Assembly (NCBI RefSeq): GCF_036373705.1
Contig: NC_089864.1
Location: 2,846,501 to 2,910,500 of the forward strand
Direction of reading: 5' to 3'
DNA length: 64,000 bases
DNA from: Amia ocellicauda
Taxonomy: Eukaryota > Chordata > Actinopteri > Amiiformes > Amiidae
A program made the position numbers and the translations under genes. Within the stretch, counting starts at the first letter, position 1. Each line of letters begins with the position of its first letter. Under the pieces are notes generated by a model that was not told where the DNA came from, searched no databases, and saw only the letters and a program-made list of their open reading frames with translations. This document shows, in pieces, positions 43,040 to 53,988 of this stretch.

Positions 43040-45735
43040 CATCATTATTATTATTTTTATTTCTTGGCAGACGCCCTTATCCAGGGTGACTTACAACGTA
43101 AGTGCAAACAAAGTGCAAAAATACAGAGAAGTACAAGACATCAATCGTTACAAATTCAATTTAACTAAAACATAGCAATTCAAAATATAATATAATACAT
43201 TTTACAAATTCCAATTTACAATTTACACAACTACAGTAAGTGACTTCCTACATCCTGGACAGTGAAAGCTGTCAAGATGTAGGGTCACAGACAAGGGCTA
43301 CGGGAAAGGGAGCAAGGAGGAAAACAATCAAGAACGCGAGAAGCATAATAAAACTGTGAAGTGCTATCTAGCAGGGATAGAGGACTAATATTACAAGTAC
43401 TGTCAGAAAAGATGCGTCTTGAGTAAGCGCCGGAATGAGGTCAAGGACTCTGCTGTTTTGACTTCAGTGGGCAGGTCGTTCCACCATTTAGGGGCCAGGG
43501 ATGAAAAGGAGCGGGCTCTGGAGGTAGGAGAGTGGAGAGGAGTCAGAGTTAGTCTTCTGGCACTGAAGGAACGCAGTGGTCTGGAGGGGATGTATGGAGA
43601 GATGAGTAACTGAAGGTAACTTGGTGCAGTGTGGTCAAGACAGCGGTAGGTGAGGGTCAAAGTCTTGAACTGAATGCGTGCCGCTATCGGGAGCCAGTGC
43701 AGGGAGCGGAGCAGTGGAGTAGCGTGTGCGAACCGTGGCAGAGAGAATACCAGACGAGCCGCAGAGTTCTGGATGAGCTGGAGTGAGTGGGTAGTGGATG
43801 CAGGCAGGCCGGCCAGGAGGGAGTTGCAGTAGTCCAGGCGGGAGAGGACCAGTGACTGGACGAGTAGCTGAGTCGAGTAGTCGGTGAGGAAGGGACGGAT
43901 CCGGCGTATGTTGCTCAGGAAGAATCTGCAGGTGCGTGTCAGCGTGGTGATGTGCTGGGTGTAGGAGAGCGCAGGATCGAGGGTGACTCCTAGATTTTTA
44001 GAGGAAGAAGAAGGAGAGAGTGTGGTGGATTCCAAGGGGATCGAGATGGGGAGGTCAGCAGAAGGTGAGGAAGACTGGGGGAAAAAGAGGAGATCCAATT
44101 TGGAGAGGTTGAGCTTGAGGTGGTGCGAGTGCATCCAGGCGGAAATAGCAGACAAGCAGGAAGAGATGCGTGAGGGGATGAGAGGGTCAGAAGAGGGAAA
44201 AGACAGGAAGATCTGGGCATCATCAGCGTAGAAGTTGTAGGAGAAGCCATGGGAAGCGATGAGGGGGCCCAGGGAGCGAGTGTAGAGAGAGAACAGGAGC
44301 GGACCCAGGACGGAGCCTTGAGGAACACCTGTGAGGAGAGGTTGGGGGGTGGATGAGGAGCCTTGTCACTTGGTAGGACCGGTCACTTGGTAACTGAGGT
44401 AGGAGGAGAACCAGTTGAGAGCAGTCCCAGAGATCCCAAGGTCAGCGAGGCAGGAGAGGAGGATGGAGTGATCAACAGTGTCAAGGAGGATGAGGACTGA
44501 GGAGAGGGAGGCCGCCCGAGCACAGCTGAGGGAGTCAGTGACTGCCAGGAGAGCCATCTCAGTGGAGTGAGCTGTGCGGAAGCCGGATTGCAGAGGATCA
44601 AGGAGTGAGTGTTGGGACAGAAAGTCCGAGAGCTGACGGTGGACCGCCCGCTCGAGAGTCTTGGAGAGGAAGGGAAGTAGGGAGACAGGGCGGTAGTTCT
44701 GAGGAGAGGTGGCATCAAGGGTTGGTTTCTTGAGCAGTGGGATGACAGCAGATTGTTTAAATGCAGAGGGGAAACAGCCAGAGAGGAGTGAGGAGTTGAG
44801 GAGGGAGGAGATGAAGGGGAGAAGATCAGGAGCGGTTGCCTGGAAGAGACGAGAAGGGAGAGGGTCCAGGTCACACGTTGTGGGTTTGTGACGTAGGAGG
44901 AGAGCAGAAACTTCAGCATCTGAGAGAGGTGAGAATGAAGAAAAGGAAGCTTGATCAGTGGGAGGTTTCGGTGTGATGGGAGATGAGGGTGGAGTATTGA
45001 AGAGCCTGCAGATGTCTGCAATCTTGGAGGAGAAGAAGGAGGCGAAATCTTCAGCAGTGAGAGATGGGGGAGGAGGAGGGGGAGGGGGGGCAAGGAGGGA
45101 GGAGAAGGTGGAGAAGAGTTTGCGGGGGTTGCTGACAGTGGATTCGAAGAGAGATTGGAAGTAAGACTTCTTGGCTGAGGTGAGAGAGGACGAGAATGTG
45201 GACAGTAGAGAGTGGTAGAGTTTGAGGGCAGCTGGGAGTTTGGTCCTTTTCCACTTCTGTTCGCTGGCACGCAGACTAGCTCAGGTTGCGCGGAGAACAG
45301 CAGAGAGCCAAGGCTGAGGAGGGGAGGGACGAGCAGGACGAGACGTGAGAGGACAGAGAGAGTTAAGGGAGGAGGTGAGGGAGGAGAACAAAGATGAGGT
45401 AGCACAGTTGACAGATAAATGGGAAAAACAGTCAATTGAAGGCAAGAGAGTGAGGGCAGTGGAGGCAAGGGTGGAGGGGGAGACAGAGCGGAGATTACAG
45501 CGGAAGGTGACAGAGGGAGTGGGTGGAGTGGGGAGGGAGGGGAGGGAAAGGGAGAAGGAAATTAAGTGGTGGTCCGAGATGTCCATGGGTGTCACGAAGA
45601 GTGCTGAAGGGGAGTAGCCTCTAGAGAAGATGAGGTCTAACTGGCGGCCTGCCCTGTGAGTGGGGGGAGATGGGGAGAGAGAGAAGTTAAAGGAGTGAAG
45701 GAGAGCATAACTGCATCCTCCGGTTATGACCAGCC
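43040..45735 (-). mobile_element. L2-clade LINE, 5'-truncated, inserted in gypsy integrase (unit B)
   Basis: Minus strand: endonuclease end with QLDLIFSRG and DISDHHLISFSL (45660-45560); reverse transcriptase with NYRPVSLLPFLSKTLER; an in-frame TGA after QVTGPTK (44366); then [18 protein letters not shown] and [11 protein letters not shown] (about 44230); then a 250-codon open frame (44155-43403) with [20 protein letters not shown] and [10 protein letters not shown], the L2/CR1-type C-terminus. The 3' end carries the L2-type TTATCCAGGGTGACTTAC complement and an (ATT)n tail. Because of truncation and the stop it is non-autonomous. It inserted after gypsy was in place. Confidence 0.9.
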
Positions 45736-45739
45736 ACCC

Positions 45740-47115
45740 ACCCCTCTAACGTTTGTGGCATCTCGGATGAAATCGCTCCACATCCACGGAGAGCCAGGCC
45801 TGTCTCCCAAACATGAGAAAGAAAGGTGAGTAGCCGGTACTTTCACGCAGCACACTATTATAAGCATTAAGCAATTCAGGAAGTTTATCAGGCCAATGGC
45901 GTTGCTCGGTTTCCCCCAAAGTCCCCAACAGGGAGAGCAGGGTCTGGTTCATACGCTCACAGGCCCCATTCTCTTGAGGGTGATGGGGGTAGTCCTGCTC
46001 TTTCGTATCCCGTACATGTTAACAAAATCTGTCATTAACTGGGATTCGAAGCTAGCTCCCCTGTCGCTATGAAACCGCTCGGAGCACCCGAATGGCTGTA
46101 TTAAGTTTTTCCATAGAACCTTAACCGTAGTAGCCGCGGTCTGATCACGCACGGGGACTGCCCAAGCATAGCACGTAAATAAATCAATAATGACCAGGAT
46201 ATAGGGAAAATAATCCCCAGGTCTTCCCAGCGACAAGTGATCGATAGCCACTATCTCCAATGGATACAAGGTCACAATAAGGGGGCACCTCCCTCCGGCC
46301 TCGCCTTGGCCCAGGAGCGTCCATCGCCTAGAGTCTTCCCCCATCCCATACCAAAAGTAGTTCTTCCTCAGAACTGATAGGCTACTCACATGACTGGCCG
46401 CCTCGTGGTATTTATTCCACAGTCCCCTTGTCCGGCTCCGTGGGACGATGATCTGCACCGGTCCTTCTCCATCAGTGGACCGCACCCATATCAGCACATC
46501 CTTGCAGATCTTGAGCTCCGTCCACTCCTGGAGAATCCTTTTGGCTTCCGGCAACAAGGTCCAATGTATAGCCAAGGAAGGCAACTGTCCTTTAGCAACC
46601 CACTCATATGCCTGCTGAATTGCAGAATCTTCTTGCTGCCATTTCGCCCATGGAAACTCTTTAACTGACTCGGTCTCTTGGGATACTTGTCTGGTTGCAG
46701 CTTCCACAGCCCGCACCCGATCTAGCTCTGCTTCTAGGGCCTCCCCTGGAAGTCTAGACAAAATGTCTGCATTCTGATTAGTTCTGCCCGGTCGGTACTT
46801 AATCTCGAAAGTGAAATTAGACAATTGGGCCATCCAGTGTTGCTCTACCACTCCCAACCGGGCTGTACTAAGATGGACCAGGGGGTTGTTATCTGTGTAG
46901 ACTACAAACGTTGCCCCCCAAACTTTTCCATTTAAGTGCCAACAGCTCCAATTTAAAGGAGCTTTAGTTCTGGTCATTCTTCTCCAGGGGGTGCAGGCTG
47001 CGACATGCGTAAGCGATGACTCGCTCCTTCCCCTCCTGAACCTGGGACAGAACAGCCCCCAACCCCTCCAAAATGGCATCAGTATATAGTACGAATGGTT
47101 GTGCAAAATCGGCAT
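45740..47115 (-). pseudogene. RNase H and integrase core of gypsy pol (unit B)
   Basis: A single 388-codon frame (47115-45949) joins the RNase H end (VYTDNNPLVHLSTARLG, WMAQLSNFTFEIKYRPG) to integrase with VIIDLFTCYAWAVPV and FHSDRGASFES. A frameshift at about 45960 then moves to GACERMNQTLLSLLG and STGYSPFFLMFG (45952-45746). It carries all three acidic positions of the DDE core, but in two frames. The integrase zinc-binding domain lies around 46500-46400. Confidence 0.85.
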
Positions 47116-48207
47116 AAGCTAGAATGGGTGCACTCACCAACTGATCCTTGAGGCTTTTAAACGCTTCCTGGCAGGTGGCCGTCCAGTGGACAGGTGCGGT
47201 CTTCTTGACCTGAGTGGATCCGTCAAGTAATTGATGCAAGGGGGAGGCCACCTTAAAGAATGCAGGGATGAAACGGCGGTAATAGCCCACGAAGCCAAGG
47301 AAAGACCGTACCTGCTTCACCGTAGCTGGCACCGCCCATCCTTCCACTGCAGCCACCTTCTCCGGGTCAGGGGCCACCCCACTCTGACTGACCCGGTGGC
47401 CTAAGTAACCCACCTCTTTCTGTACAAAGAGGCATTTCCGTGGTTGTAATTTCAGGCCATAGGCGTGAAGGGTGACAAAAACCTGCTCCAAATGCTTGAG
47501 GTGCTGTTCAAAGGTAGGGGAATAGACAATAATTTCGTCAAGGTAAATCAATAATGACTGGTTCACCTGCTCTACTAGGCATCTCTGCATCAACTGCTGG
47601 AAGGTCGCAGGTGCATTGCAGAGTCCGAAGGGTATCCTTTCGAACTCGTAAAGTCCCAATGGTGTGGTGAAAGCCATCTTTTCACGATCCCGCGGATCCA
47701 ATTCGACCTGCCAGTAACCATTGGCCAGGTCTAGCATTGAATACCACTCGGCGCCGGTCAAGTTGGTCAGGGACTCTTCGATACGTACAGGGGGTAGGCG
47801 TCTTTTTGGGTGATGGAGTTGAGCTTCCGATAGTCAACACAGAATCTCGACAAGCCATCCTTCTTCTTCACGAGGACGACTGGTGCTGCCCACGGGCTGC
47901 TACTTTCCTTTATTACTCCTTGGCGCTCCATTTGTTGGAGCAGTTCGTGTAGCTCTCGATACAAAGTTGGAGGCATCGGGCGGTAGCGCTCACGGGAAGG
48001 TGGGGCAGCCCTGGTGGGAATATGATGATAAACTACACTGGTCTGCCCAATGTCTTCCTCGTGAGTGGCAAACGTGCACTGCCACTTCTGCAGAAGCTCT
48101 TGTAGTTGCTGTCGTTGATCACCCGTCAACCCTGGAGTCGAGGGCATCCAATCGGCTGTAGAGTCTGGTCTAATAGTCTGTACAGGATCCATACTCACTT
48201 CCACCAC
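46964..48207 (-). pseudogene. Reverse transcriptase of gypsy pol with altered catalytic box (unit B)
   Basis: Frames 48207-47767 and 47761-46964 are separated by a small frame break at about 47765. Motifs are [59 protein letters not shown] and FLGFVGYYRRF, then RNase H AQPFVLYTDAI with GLGAVLSQ. The polymerase box reads YLDEIIVYSP instead of YLDDIIVYSP, replacing a catalytic aspartate with glutamate, which should cripple polymerisation. Unit A keeps YLDD. Confidence 0.85.
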
Positions 48208-49008
48208 AATACTGGATTGTCAGGTCTTGGTTAGTCCGGACCTCCCATTCATCAATCCGGGTTACATCTGATAGTGGCCAACGCTGTGGAACCTCGACAG
48301 GGTAAGGGTGAAGGTTAATCAATCTCAATGGAATCTTACCCTGACGTACCCAAGCGATTGAACATGCTACTTGCCACTCAGTTGTTCCCTCCCGTGCGTC
48401 CACCAGTACGCACTGCTCTTGGCGATGGGGAATTTCAGGGACCTGTGCCCATACAACCATCTTGCTGCATGGGGGAATATACACAGCGGGCTGTCGAATC
48501 AGTCTAGCTGTCCCACGGTCTACAGCCTGTATCGCCTCCATCTCTAGTCTCCTGCAGAGAGAGAAAGCCTGCTCCCAAGACTCAGTGCCCCTGGCTGTGC
48601 TCCTGAATTTTGCCCAACTCGTGTCTTGGCCCTCAAACAGTTCCTTCCAAATAGGCCCTATTACGTTCATGCCCAAGATTCCAGTATCAGCACTCAATTT
48701 ATCATCAGACACTATAACTACCCACTTCTCAAGTATCTTAATCCCTCCAACAGGGCATAGCCGAGATAGGGAAGTTGAAGGCCATTCGCAGTCCTCAACT
48801 TTAACCAGGGGGTTTCTTCCCGTCCGGTGACCTGGTGTTGTCTCAAATATTTCTTAAAGAGCGCCTCGCTAAAGAGGGTAACCTGTGAGCCTGTATCCAA
48901 TACACGGGGGACGCAGGCACCCTCGACCAAAACCTCTATCCCAGGACACTTTCCGACTAAATCGGGCTTAATTATAATAGCGGTAACTTCTGCCTGCACC
49001 CCACCCAC
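48170..49008 (-). pseudogene. Aspartic protease and linker of gypsy pol (unit B)
   Basis: The frame 49008-48718 contains VLDTGSQVTLFSEALF, the DTGS active-site motif of a retropepsin, and LGYALLEG, the hydrophobic second half. The frame 48712-48170 continues with LGMNVIGPIWKELF, typical of the protease end, and a linker toward RT with VWAQVPEIP. One frame shift separates the two. The enzyme would cleave Gag-Pol. Confidence 0.75.
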
Positions 49009-49013
49009 GAGCC

Positions 49014-49650
49014 CTACCGTGGCTGGGGACAGGAGTTTAAAGTTGGCTCGCTAGCTCGTCGCTGGGGGCAATGTCTCCTAATATGCCCCCCTCGGCCACA
49101 CTGTGCACAAATCGGGCGGCCCCCTTCATCCCACTGGAGTGTCAGCCAGGGCCGATATCTTCCGACCTCCACTTGGCTCCTCGGGGCCTCCCGGCCCAGG
49201 GCCTGCATCCCTGGTGTGGGTCCAACCGGCCGCCTCAGCTCTTCCCTCAGTACCCCAGTTCCAGTATTTGCCTTCGTAATTCCAAGTGTTGGGGCTAGAA
49301 GAATGCTTCTTCTCAGGGGCAGTCGAGGACACTGGTCGTGCATGCTTCCTCCACTCCACTGCGGCTTCCAACACCCGGGCCTCCTGCAGCACCTGTTGGA
49401 AAGTCTGAGAAACATCCCAACGTACTTGCCGCTGTAATTCTGACTTAATCGTCCCGGATGCCAAACCAGAGATAAATTGGTCCCTCAGGGTGTCATCTTC
49501 TCTTGCAGACCCGTTTTGCTCTTCCCGGCGCCACCTGGAAAAAAGCTCACGAAGCCGGAGAGTGAATGCCCCCAAAGTCTCCCCCTTCCCCTGTCTGATA
49601 TTAAAGAATTGTGTTCGTAACCTCGCTTTTGACACTCGTTCTTAATATAA
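49014..49650 (-). pseudogene. Gag of the gypsy element with CCHC zinc knuckle (unit B)
   Basis: A capsid-like helical segment (FFNIRQGKGETLGAFTLRL, SELQRQVRWDVSQTFQQVL) is at 49635-49330. After a frame change there is a CX2CX4HX4C zinc knuckle, CAQCGRGGHIRRHC (about 49110-49070), the nucleic-acid-binding end of Gag. The start of gag is missing next to the inverted LTR. Confidence 0.8.
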
Positions 49651-49732
49651 TAAATCTAATGCTGAAAAGACCTGGTCCTTACTTACCCTATCCCCAGGAT
49701 CCAGCAGCAAAATCTCCCATTTAGCGTCACAG

Positions 49733-50150
49733 AGGGTGCCAAGGCTCAGTGTGTTTTCTAATTTTATTTGCACTTGTAGTATTTTCGATTTTTGGTTGTT
49801 AATTTAACCCTTATATTCACTAATTGTTTTTTTTCACTAATTGTTTCTTTTCTTTCACTTGTTTTCATTTTACACTAATGCACAGACACTGACAACCTAT
49901 GCGGTGTACCTGTTTCACTGAGCAATGCCCCGCCCTTCACTCACGGCTATCATACCTGTTATGACTAAGCAGAGGATAAAGGCTGCCCTGGCCAGGACAA
50001 AGGGGGATGGTGGAGTGGTGAGTGCACACGGCTTTGCACGCCAGGAGGGAGAGTGACCGCAGGACGGATTGTGGAGGAGAGTATATACACACAAACTCCT
50101 CGCAGGGTTGGAGTGGGTCCCTGCAGACCGGGAGCTGTGTATCGAAACAC
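49733..50150 (+). repeat. Inverted LTR fragment at the gag end (unit B)
   Basis: Starts CACAGAGGGTGCCAAGGCTC, the LTR start, but in the orientation opposite to the 41244-42447 LTR. It runs to the lectin relic at 50154. Confidence 0.8.
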
Positions 50151-50153
50151 TAA

Positions 50154-50426
50154 ATGCTGGACGCAGCGACTGTGAGGAACCAGAGTGATGATGAGGAGGC
50201 AAAGAAAGCAGGTTGTGTGGATTGTTCTGTTCAGGGATCCCTGGAAGTGGTCAGGCAACAGGAATTCCTCATTCTGCAACTGGAACACAGACGAACGCAA
50301 CAATTATGCAGGAAAAGAGACCTGTGCTGTTGTGTATCCAGAGGGGAGTAACTCGGAGGGAAATGGTATAATGTTCCATGCACTGAGAATGACCCTTTCT
50401 TCTGCTACCATGATGAGTTGACCTGA
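50154..50426 (+). pseudogene. C-type lectin-like domain exon, frameshifted (unit B)
   Basis: Same three-frame structure as the unit A relic: ATVRNQSDDEEAKKAG, then VWIVLFRDPWKWSG and KETCAVVYPEGSNSEGN, then WYNVPCTENDPFFCY and a stop at 50424-50426. The sugar-binding position reads ERN. The splice donor that follows the domain in unit A (GTGAGT) is ATGAGT here, so this copy has also lost its exon boundary. RDPWKWSG is closer to the fish lectin pattern than the unit A reading. Confidence 0.75.
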
Positions 50427-51411
50427 GCTCCTGGGTTAGAGAGGCTGGCTGAGGGTCACCTCACCTCCACCCAGCACCCTTCACCCCACCTCACTGCATC
50501 TCAGCCCTCCACACCTCCCTCTCACACCAACAAACTTCATCTCATCACACCTCCACCCTCCTCCTCTCCCCCACTCCTCCTGGACTTATGTCATACCAGC
50601 ACCTCCTCACCTCCACCTGCTGCTCCCCTCACCTGCCTCCACACATATCAGCTCACTGCACTGCAGCACAGCTGACATCGCCTCACAGTCTCTCTCCTTC
50701 ATCACTCTCTCCTGCTGGTGCTCACACAGCCCAGTCACTCTGTCCCTCACTGACAGACACACCTCAGAGTGTCGCATGTAGGTGGCAGAAGGTTACATCA
50801 CTAAGGATGATAATGTGCTGTAACAATGGCTCTGTTGGTCTCCACAGAGAAGTAATGAAGCTGCATTTTCTTGTAGACCTGGATTGTATTTTATGGAGGT
50901 TGGGTTTTCATTTGTTCTAAACAGTTTTGATTTTTTTCCTGACCAATCTAATTATATTTAAAATATCTTAGCTTAATAATATTGCCTACTATGTAATATT
51001 TTAATAACATTGTATTCGGTCATGCATTTTTTTTTTTAATAACCATGATTACTACACACTACTACTAATACTATTGGCAGTAAAGAACTGCAATAAATCC
51101 AATAGAAATGTTCTTATTTTCCTAACTACAGTAAATGCAAATACTAAGCATACACCCTCAATACTGTACTGAATTTAATGTCTTTTTCAATAGACATTAT
51201 TAATAATATTACCTTATATTGGTCAGCACCTTCGTTTGCAGTGATCACGTGGTTTCTGGAAAATTGTTGCCAGACTTCGATACATTGTATCAGTACATTG
51301 TGCTTTGCAAGTGTTGGTACTGCACCATGAAGCCTTCTTTGAACGTAACATCAATACTGGTTTGTAGTTTTTCTCGTTTATTTCTCTTTTAAGTATATTT
51401 AAGTATATTTC
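50427..51411. other. Intergenic, no gene recognised
   Basis: Counterpart of 12783-13780: C/T-rich then AT-rich, no features. Confidence 0.5.
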
Positions 51412-51585
51412 TGGACTCATAACTGGAAGGTTGTGGGTTCAAATCCTGGGTGGGGCAATGCTGTTGTACCCCTGAGCAAGGTACTTCACTTAGATTGCTC
51501 CAGTAAAATGCCCAGCTGTATAAATGGGTACAAATGTAAGTCGCCCTGGATAAGAGCGTCAGCTAAATGACATATAATGTAATAT
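51412..51585 (+). mobile_element. tRNA-derived SINE with L2-type tail (unit B, fuller)
   Basis: B box GGTTCAAATCCTG, body GTACTTCACTTAGATTGCTC and GCCCAGCTGTATAAATGGG, tail GTAAGTCGCCCTGGATAAGA. The tRNA-like head before the B box is truncated. Confidence 0.85.
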
Positions 51586-51654
51586 AATGATGTGTGAATG
51601 TGATAGTGTGGGAAAATGTTCTCTCACACTCTGAAGTTTTCTTTCTTTTAACAG

Positions 51655-51785
51655 CTGTAGAGTACTCCACACCCAAGGAGTCCTGGAACAAATTACATTT
51701 GAATTATTGTAAATCTGTTTATAAATTAGCAAAGTTTTTCTATGAGGTATTTGTGCCCAAAACAGTCACAAAACTACCAATTTAA
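51655..51785 (+). pseudogene. Possible N-terminal exon of a second C-type lectin domain (unit B)
   Basis: TTCTTTTAACAG acceptor, then AVEYSTPKESWNKLHLNYCK and SVYKLAKFFYEV to a stop at 51785. The SW..L..YC spacing resembles a lectin domain start. It keeps nine more bases than unit A (KLA). Short and unproven. Confidence 0.35.
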
Positions 51786-53391
51786 CTGCAACGGCAAGAG
51801 AATGTGATTCAGACACGCACACACATAACTCAGAAGTGCACAGAAACGTTTCACAAAAAAAAGTCCCTTTTAATTTTTTTTTTTTTTTCTGAAATTATTT
51901 TTTAAAGGGTAATATACAAATAATGTGTGTGAGGAATTCAGCATATAATTATGTATCATAATGTTGATTTACTTGACATCTTAAAACAAACTGCTGTCAT
52001 ACATTATACTGTGCTATGTTGAGGGTACTTAGTCCTGCCTTTGCAGCAAACACTATTTTTCATTTGTGGTTTGAGAGAGAGATGCTGCTGTGCTCAAACT
52101 GCAAGAGCAAATATGTTACTGCAATAAAGAAATAAAGAAATAATATATGTATATATACACACTTTCCTCCATGTTTTATGGTTTTCTGGAAACCCTTGAT
52201 ATCTGATAGAAGCTGATTGTTATAAATCAGTCACAGCTGATGAAATAAGTTTCTATAACAATTAGGTAAAGTCAAACCTGTAGACTTAGATTTAAAAACA
52301 ACAAAGTTCTTGACAACAGCAGCTTCAAAACCACAGTTCAGCGACACGTCATTTATTGAAAATGATACCACCTCCTCAATTCTCAGAATCAGAGAGCAGA
52401 GAACTGAGGCACAGTACATTACTGTGGTTAGCTCTATATCTCTTGCGCTTTCTTTCTTTTGAGCACCAATACAAAACAGTGAGAACACACACACCTGCCC
52501 CCCACAGATTACAGCTGAACGGTTACAGTTCCCCTGCTTTTATGCCAGTTGTCTGTCTGTGTTGCACATTGACTCCACAGGATGGTTGAGGATTGTTACA
52601 GAAGGGCCTGTTTCACTCCTGTGCAGACTCCCCCCGCCTGTGTGGAAATTGACAAGACAGACAATGGCAAAGAGAGAGAGAGAGTGGCCCAGCACTGTCT
52701 GTCCAGGTCACAGTCAGCAATTAATAGAAAACTAATGCTGGTCAGTCACTTTATTCCCACAACAATGCAAAGGAAGCACAATCCTTACAAGACAACAACA
52801 ACAAAAAATATAACCCCCTCATGAGGGAGTCTTCAACTGCAACTTAAAGGTTTGGTCAAAAATGTAAAACCGGAATTAACGAAGAAACTCAATAACAACA
52901 ACAGAATAGAAACACGATGGAGACAATGAGGGCTTCACGGCTGGACCCTGGGGAGTGCAGGGCAGTCCCTGTAGTCAAATGAATTGGGGAAATCAGCAAA
53001 TTTAAACCAATCACAATGCAGACAGTATTGCTGGTACTCAAAAGCAAAAGCTCAGACTGGTGAGGGAAGAGCATCTTAAGGATCAAGAAGTCTTAAATGA
53101 AATACCTGTGTGTCTCTCCTGTCTCTGTGCGGTCTCTGTGCTGCCTCAGAAAGAATGCGGCCACACTACAATAGTTGGGAGCAAGAAGCTATCCAGCCAA
53201 CCATATAACATTGTGGCAATATTGCAATAAAGTAAAGTTCGGTTCAGGGTCATACTTTTTCTTCACATCATGTTTCTGAGAATCAAAATACAACCAAACC
53301 ATAACCTCAAACAGATTCCAGAACGAAATGTGTCAGCTGGGTACTTCCAAACTGTAGAATAGGATGTGCAATAAAATGTAAAGGAGACAAA
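51786..53391. other. Intergenic, no gene recognised
   Basis: AT-rich; counterpart of 14061-15536, with about 190 bases at 52155-52350 that unit A lacks. Confidence 0.5.
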
Positions 53392-53540
53392 CTATGGGCC
53401 CCACACCTTCCTCATGATGAAGAAGAGGCAGCCAGTGGCAAACACCAGGCACAATACTGGGATGAAGGCCAAGTGGAATAAGCATGTCTCTCTGCCCCCG
53501 GGTCTCTGTGGTGGGCAGGGGGGCAACCCCACTCCGTTTG
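53392..53540 (-). pseudogene. Transmembrane exon of the V-TM receptor pseudogene (unit B)
   Basis: TTTTTGCAG acceptor, stalk NGVGLPPCPPQRPGGRE, membrane span CLFHLAFIPVLCLVFATGC and FFIMRKVWGP before TAG. It differs from unit A in a few residues, including a proline in the membrane span. The V exon it belonged to is cut to 44 bases at 55825-55868, nearly 2.3 kb away because of the transposon between them. Confidence 0.7.
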
Positions 53541-53857
53541 CTGCAAAAACATGGAGATGTTAAAGACAGTGTTCAAATTGTGTCAGAGGTCTTGGTGAGT
53601 CCCCCGTTAACTCAGCCCCGCCTCAATTTGAACAGTGGTTAAAGACACAATGGCTGCATGATTGAAAATAAAGATGCGCCGATCCGAAGTATCGGTCCGA
53701 TACAGGCCAAAAACACTGGATCGGATATCGGAAATAATAGATGTTGTAATCTGATACCATCCACCGACAAATCTAGCCTGAAACTTTGCCTTAAAAAATG
53801 AGGGAAATAAGTATTTGATCCCCTATCAATCAGCAAGATTTCTGGCTCCCAGGTGTC

Positions 53858-53938
53858 TTTTATACAGGTAACGAGCTGAGATTAGGAGCACTCTCTTAAA
53901 GGGAGTGCTCCTAATCTCAGCTCGTTACCTGTATAAAA
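53858..53938. repeat. Long perfect hairpin in the Tc1 5' untranslated region
   Basis: The 36-base arms starting TTTTATACAGGTAACGAGC and ending GCTCGTTACCTGTATAAAA are separated by TCTTAAAGG. It lies 51 bases before the transposase ATG. Confidence 0.9.
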
Positions 53939-53988
53939 CACACCTGGCAACAGAAGCAATCAATCAATCAGATTCCAAACTCTCCACC

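Larger units (their letters stand above)
41244..50150 (-). mobile_element. Ty3/gypsy LTR retrotransposon, minus-oriented, fuller copy (unit B)
   Basis: LTR 41244-42447 with TGTCACGAG and CTCTGTGACA ends and an adjacent purine tract. Integrase C-terminus 42970-42459, a LINE 43040-45735, then integrase/RNase H 47115-45746, reverse transcriptase 48207-46964, linker and protease 49008-48170, gag 49650-49014, and an inverted LTR fragment 49733 to about 50150. Frameshifts and stops are fewer than in unit A but still break every gene junction. Confidence 0.9.

Noticed and set aside
44383..45468. 361-codon minus-strand open frame (and the 304-codon one at 7813-8727)
   Set aside because: They are Ser/Pro/Leu-rich shadow frames of the L2 reverse transcriptase, whose real motifs lie in another frame of the same strand.
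43983..45617. Plus-strand open frames rich in Glu, Gly and Arg
   Set aside because: Antisense shadows of the L2 LINE; no domain or start context.
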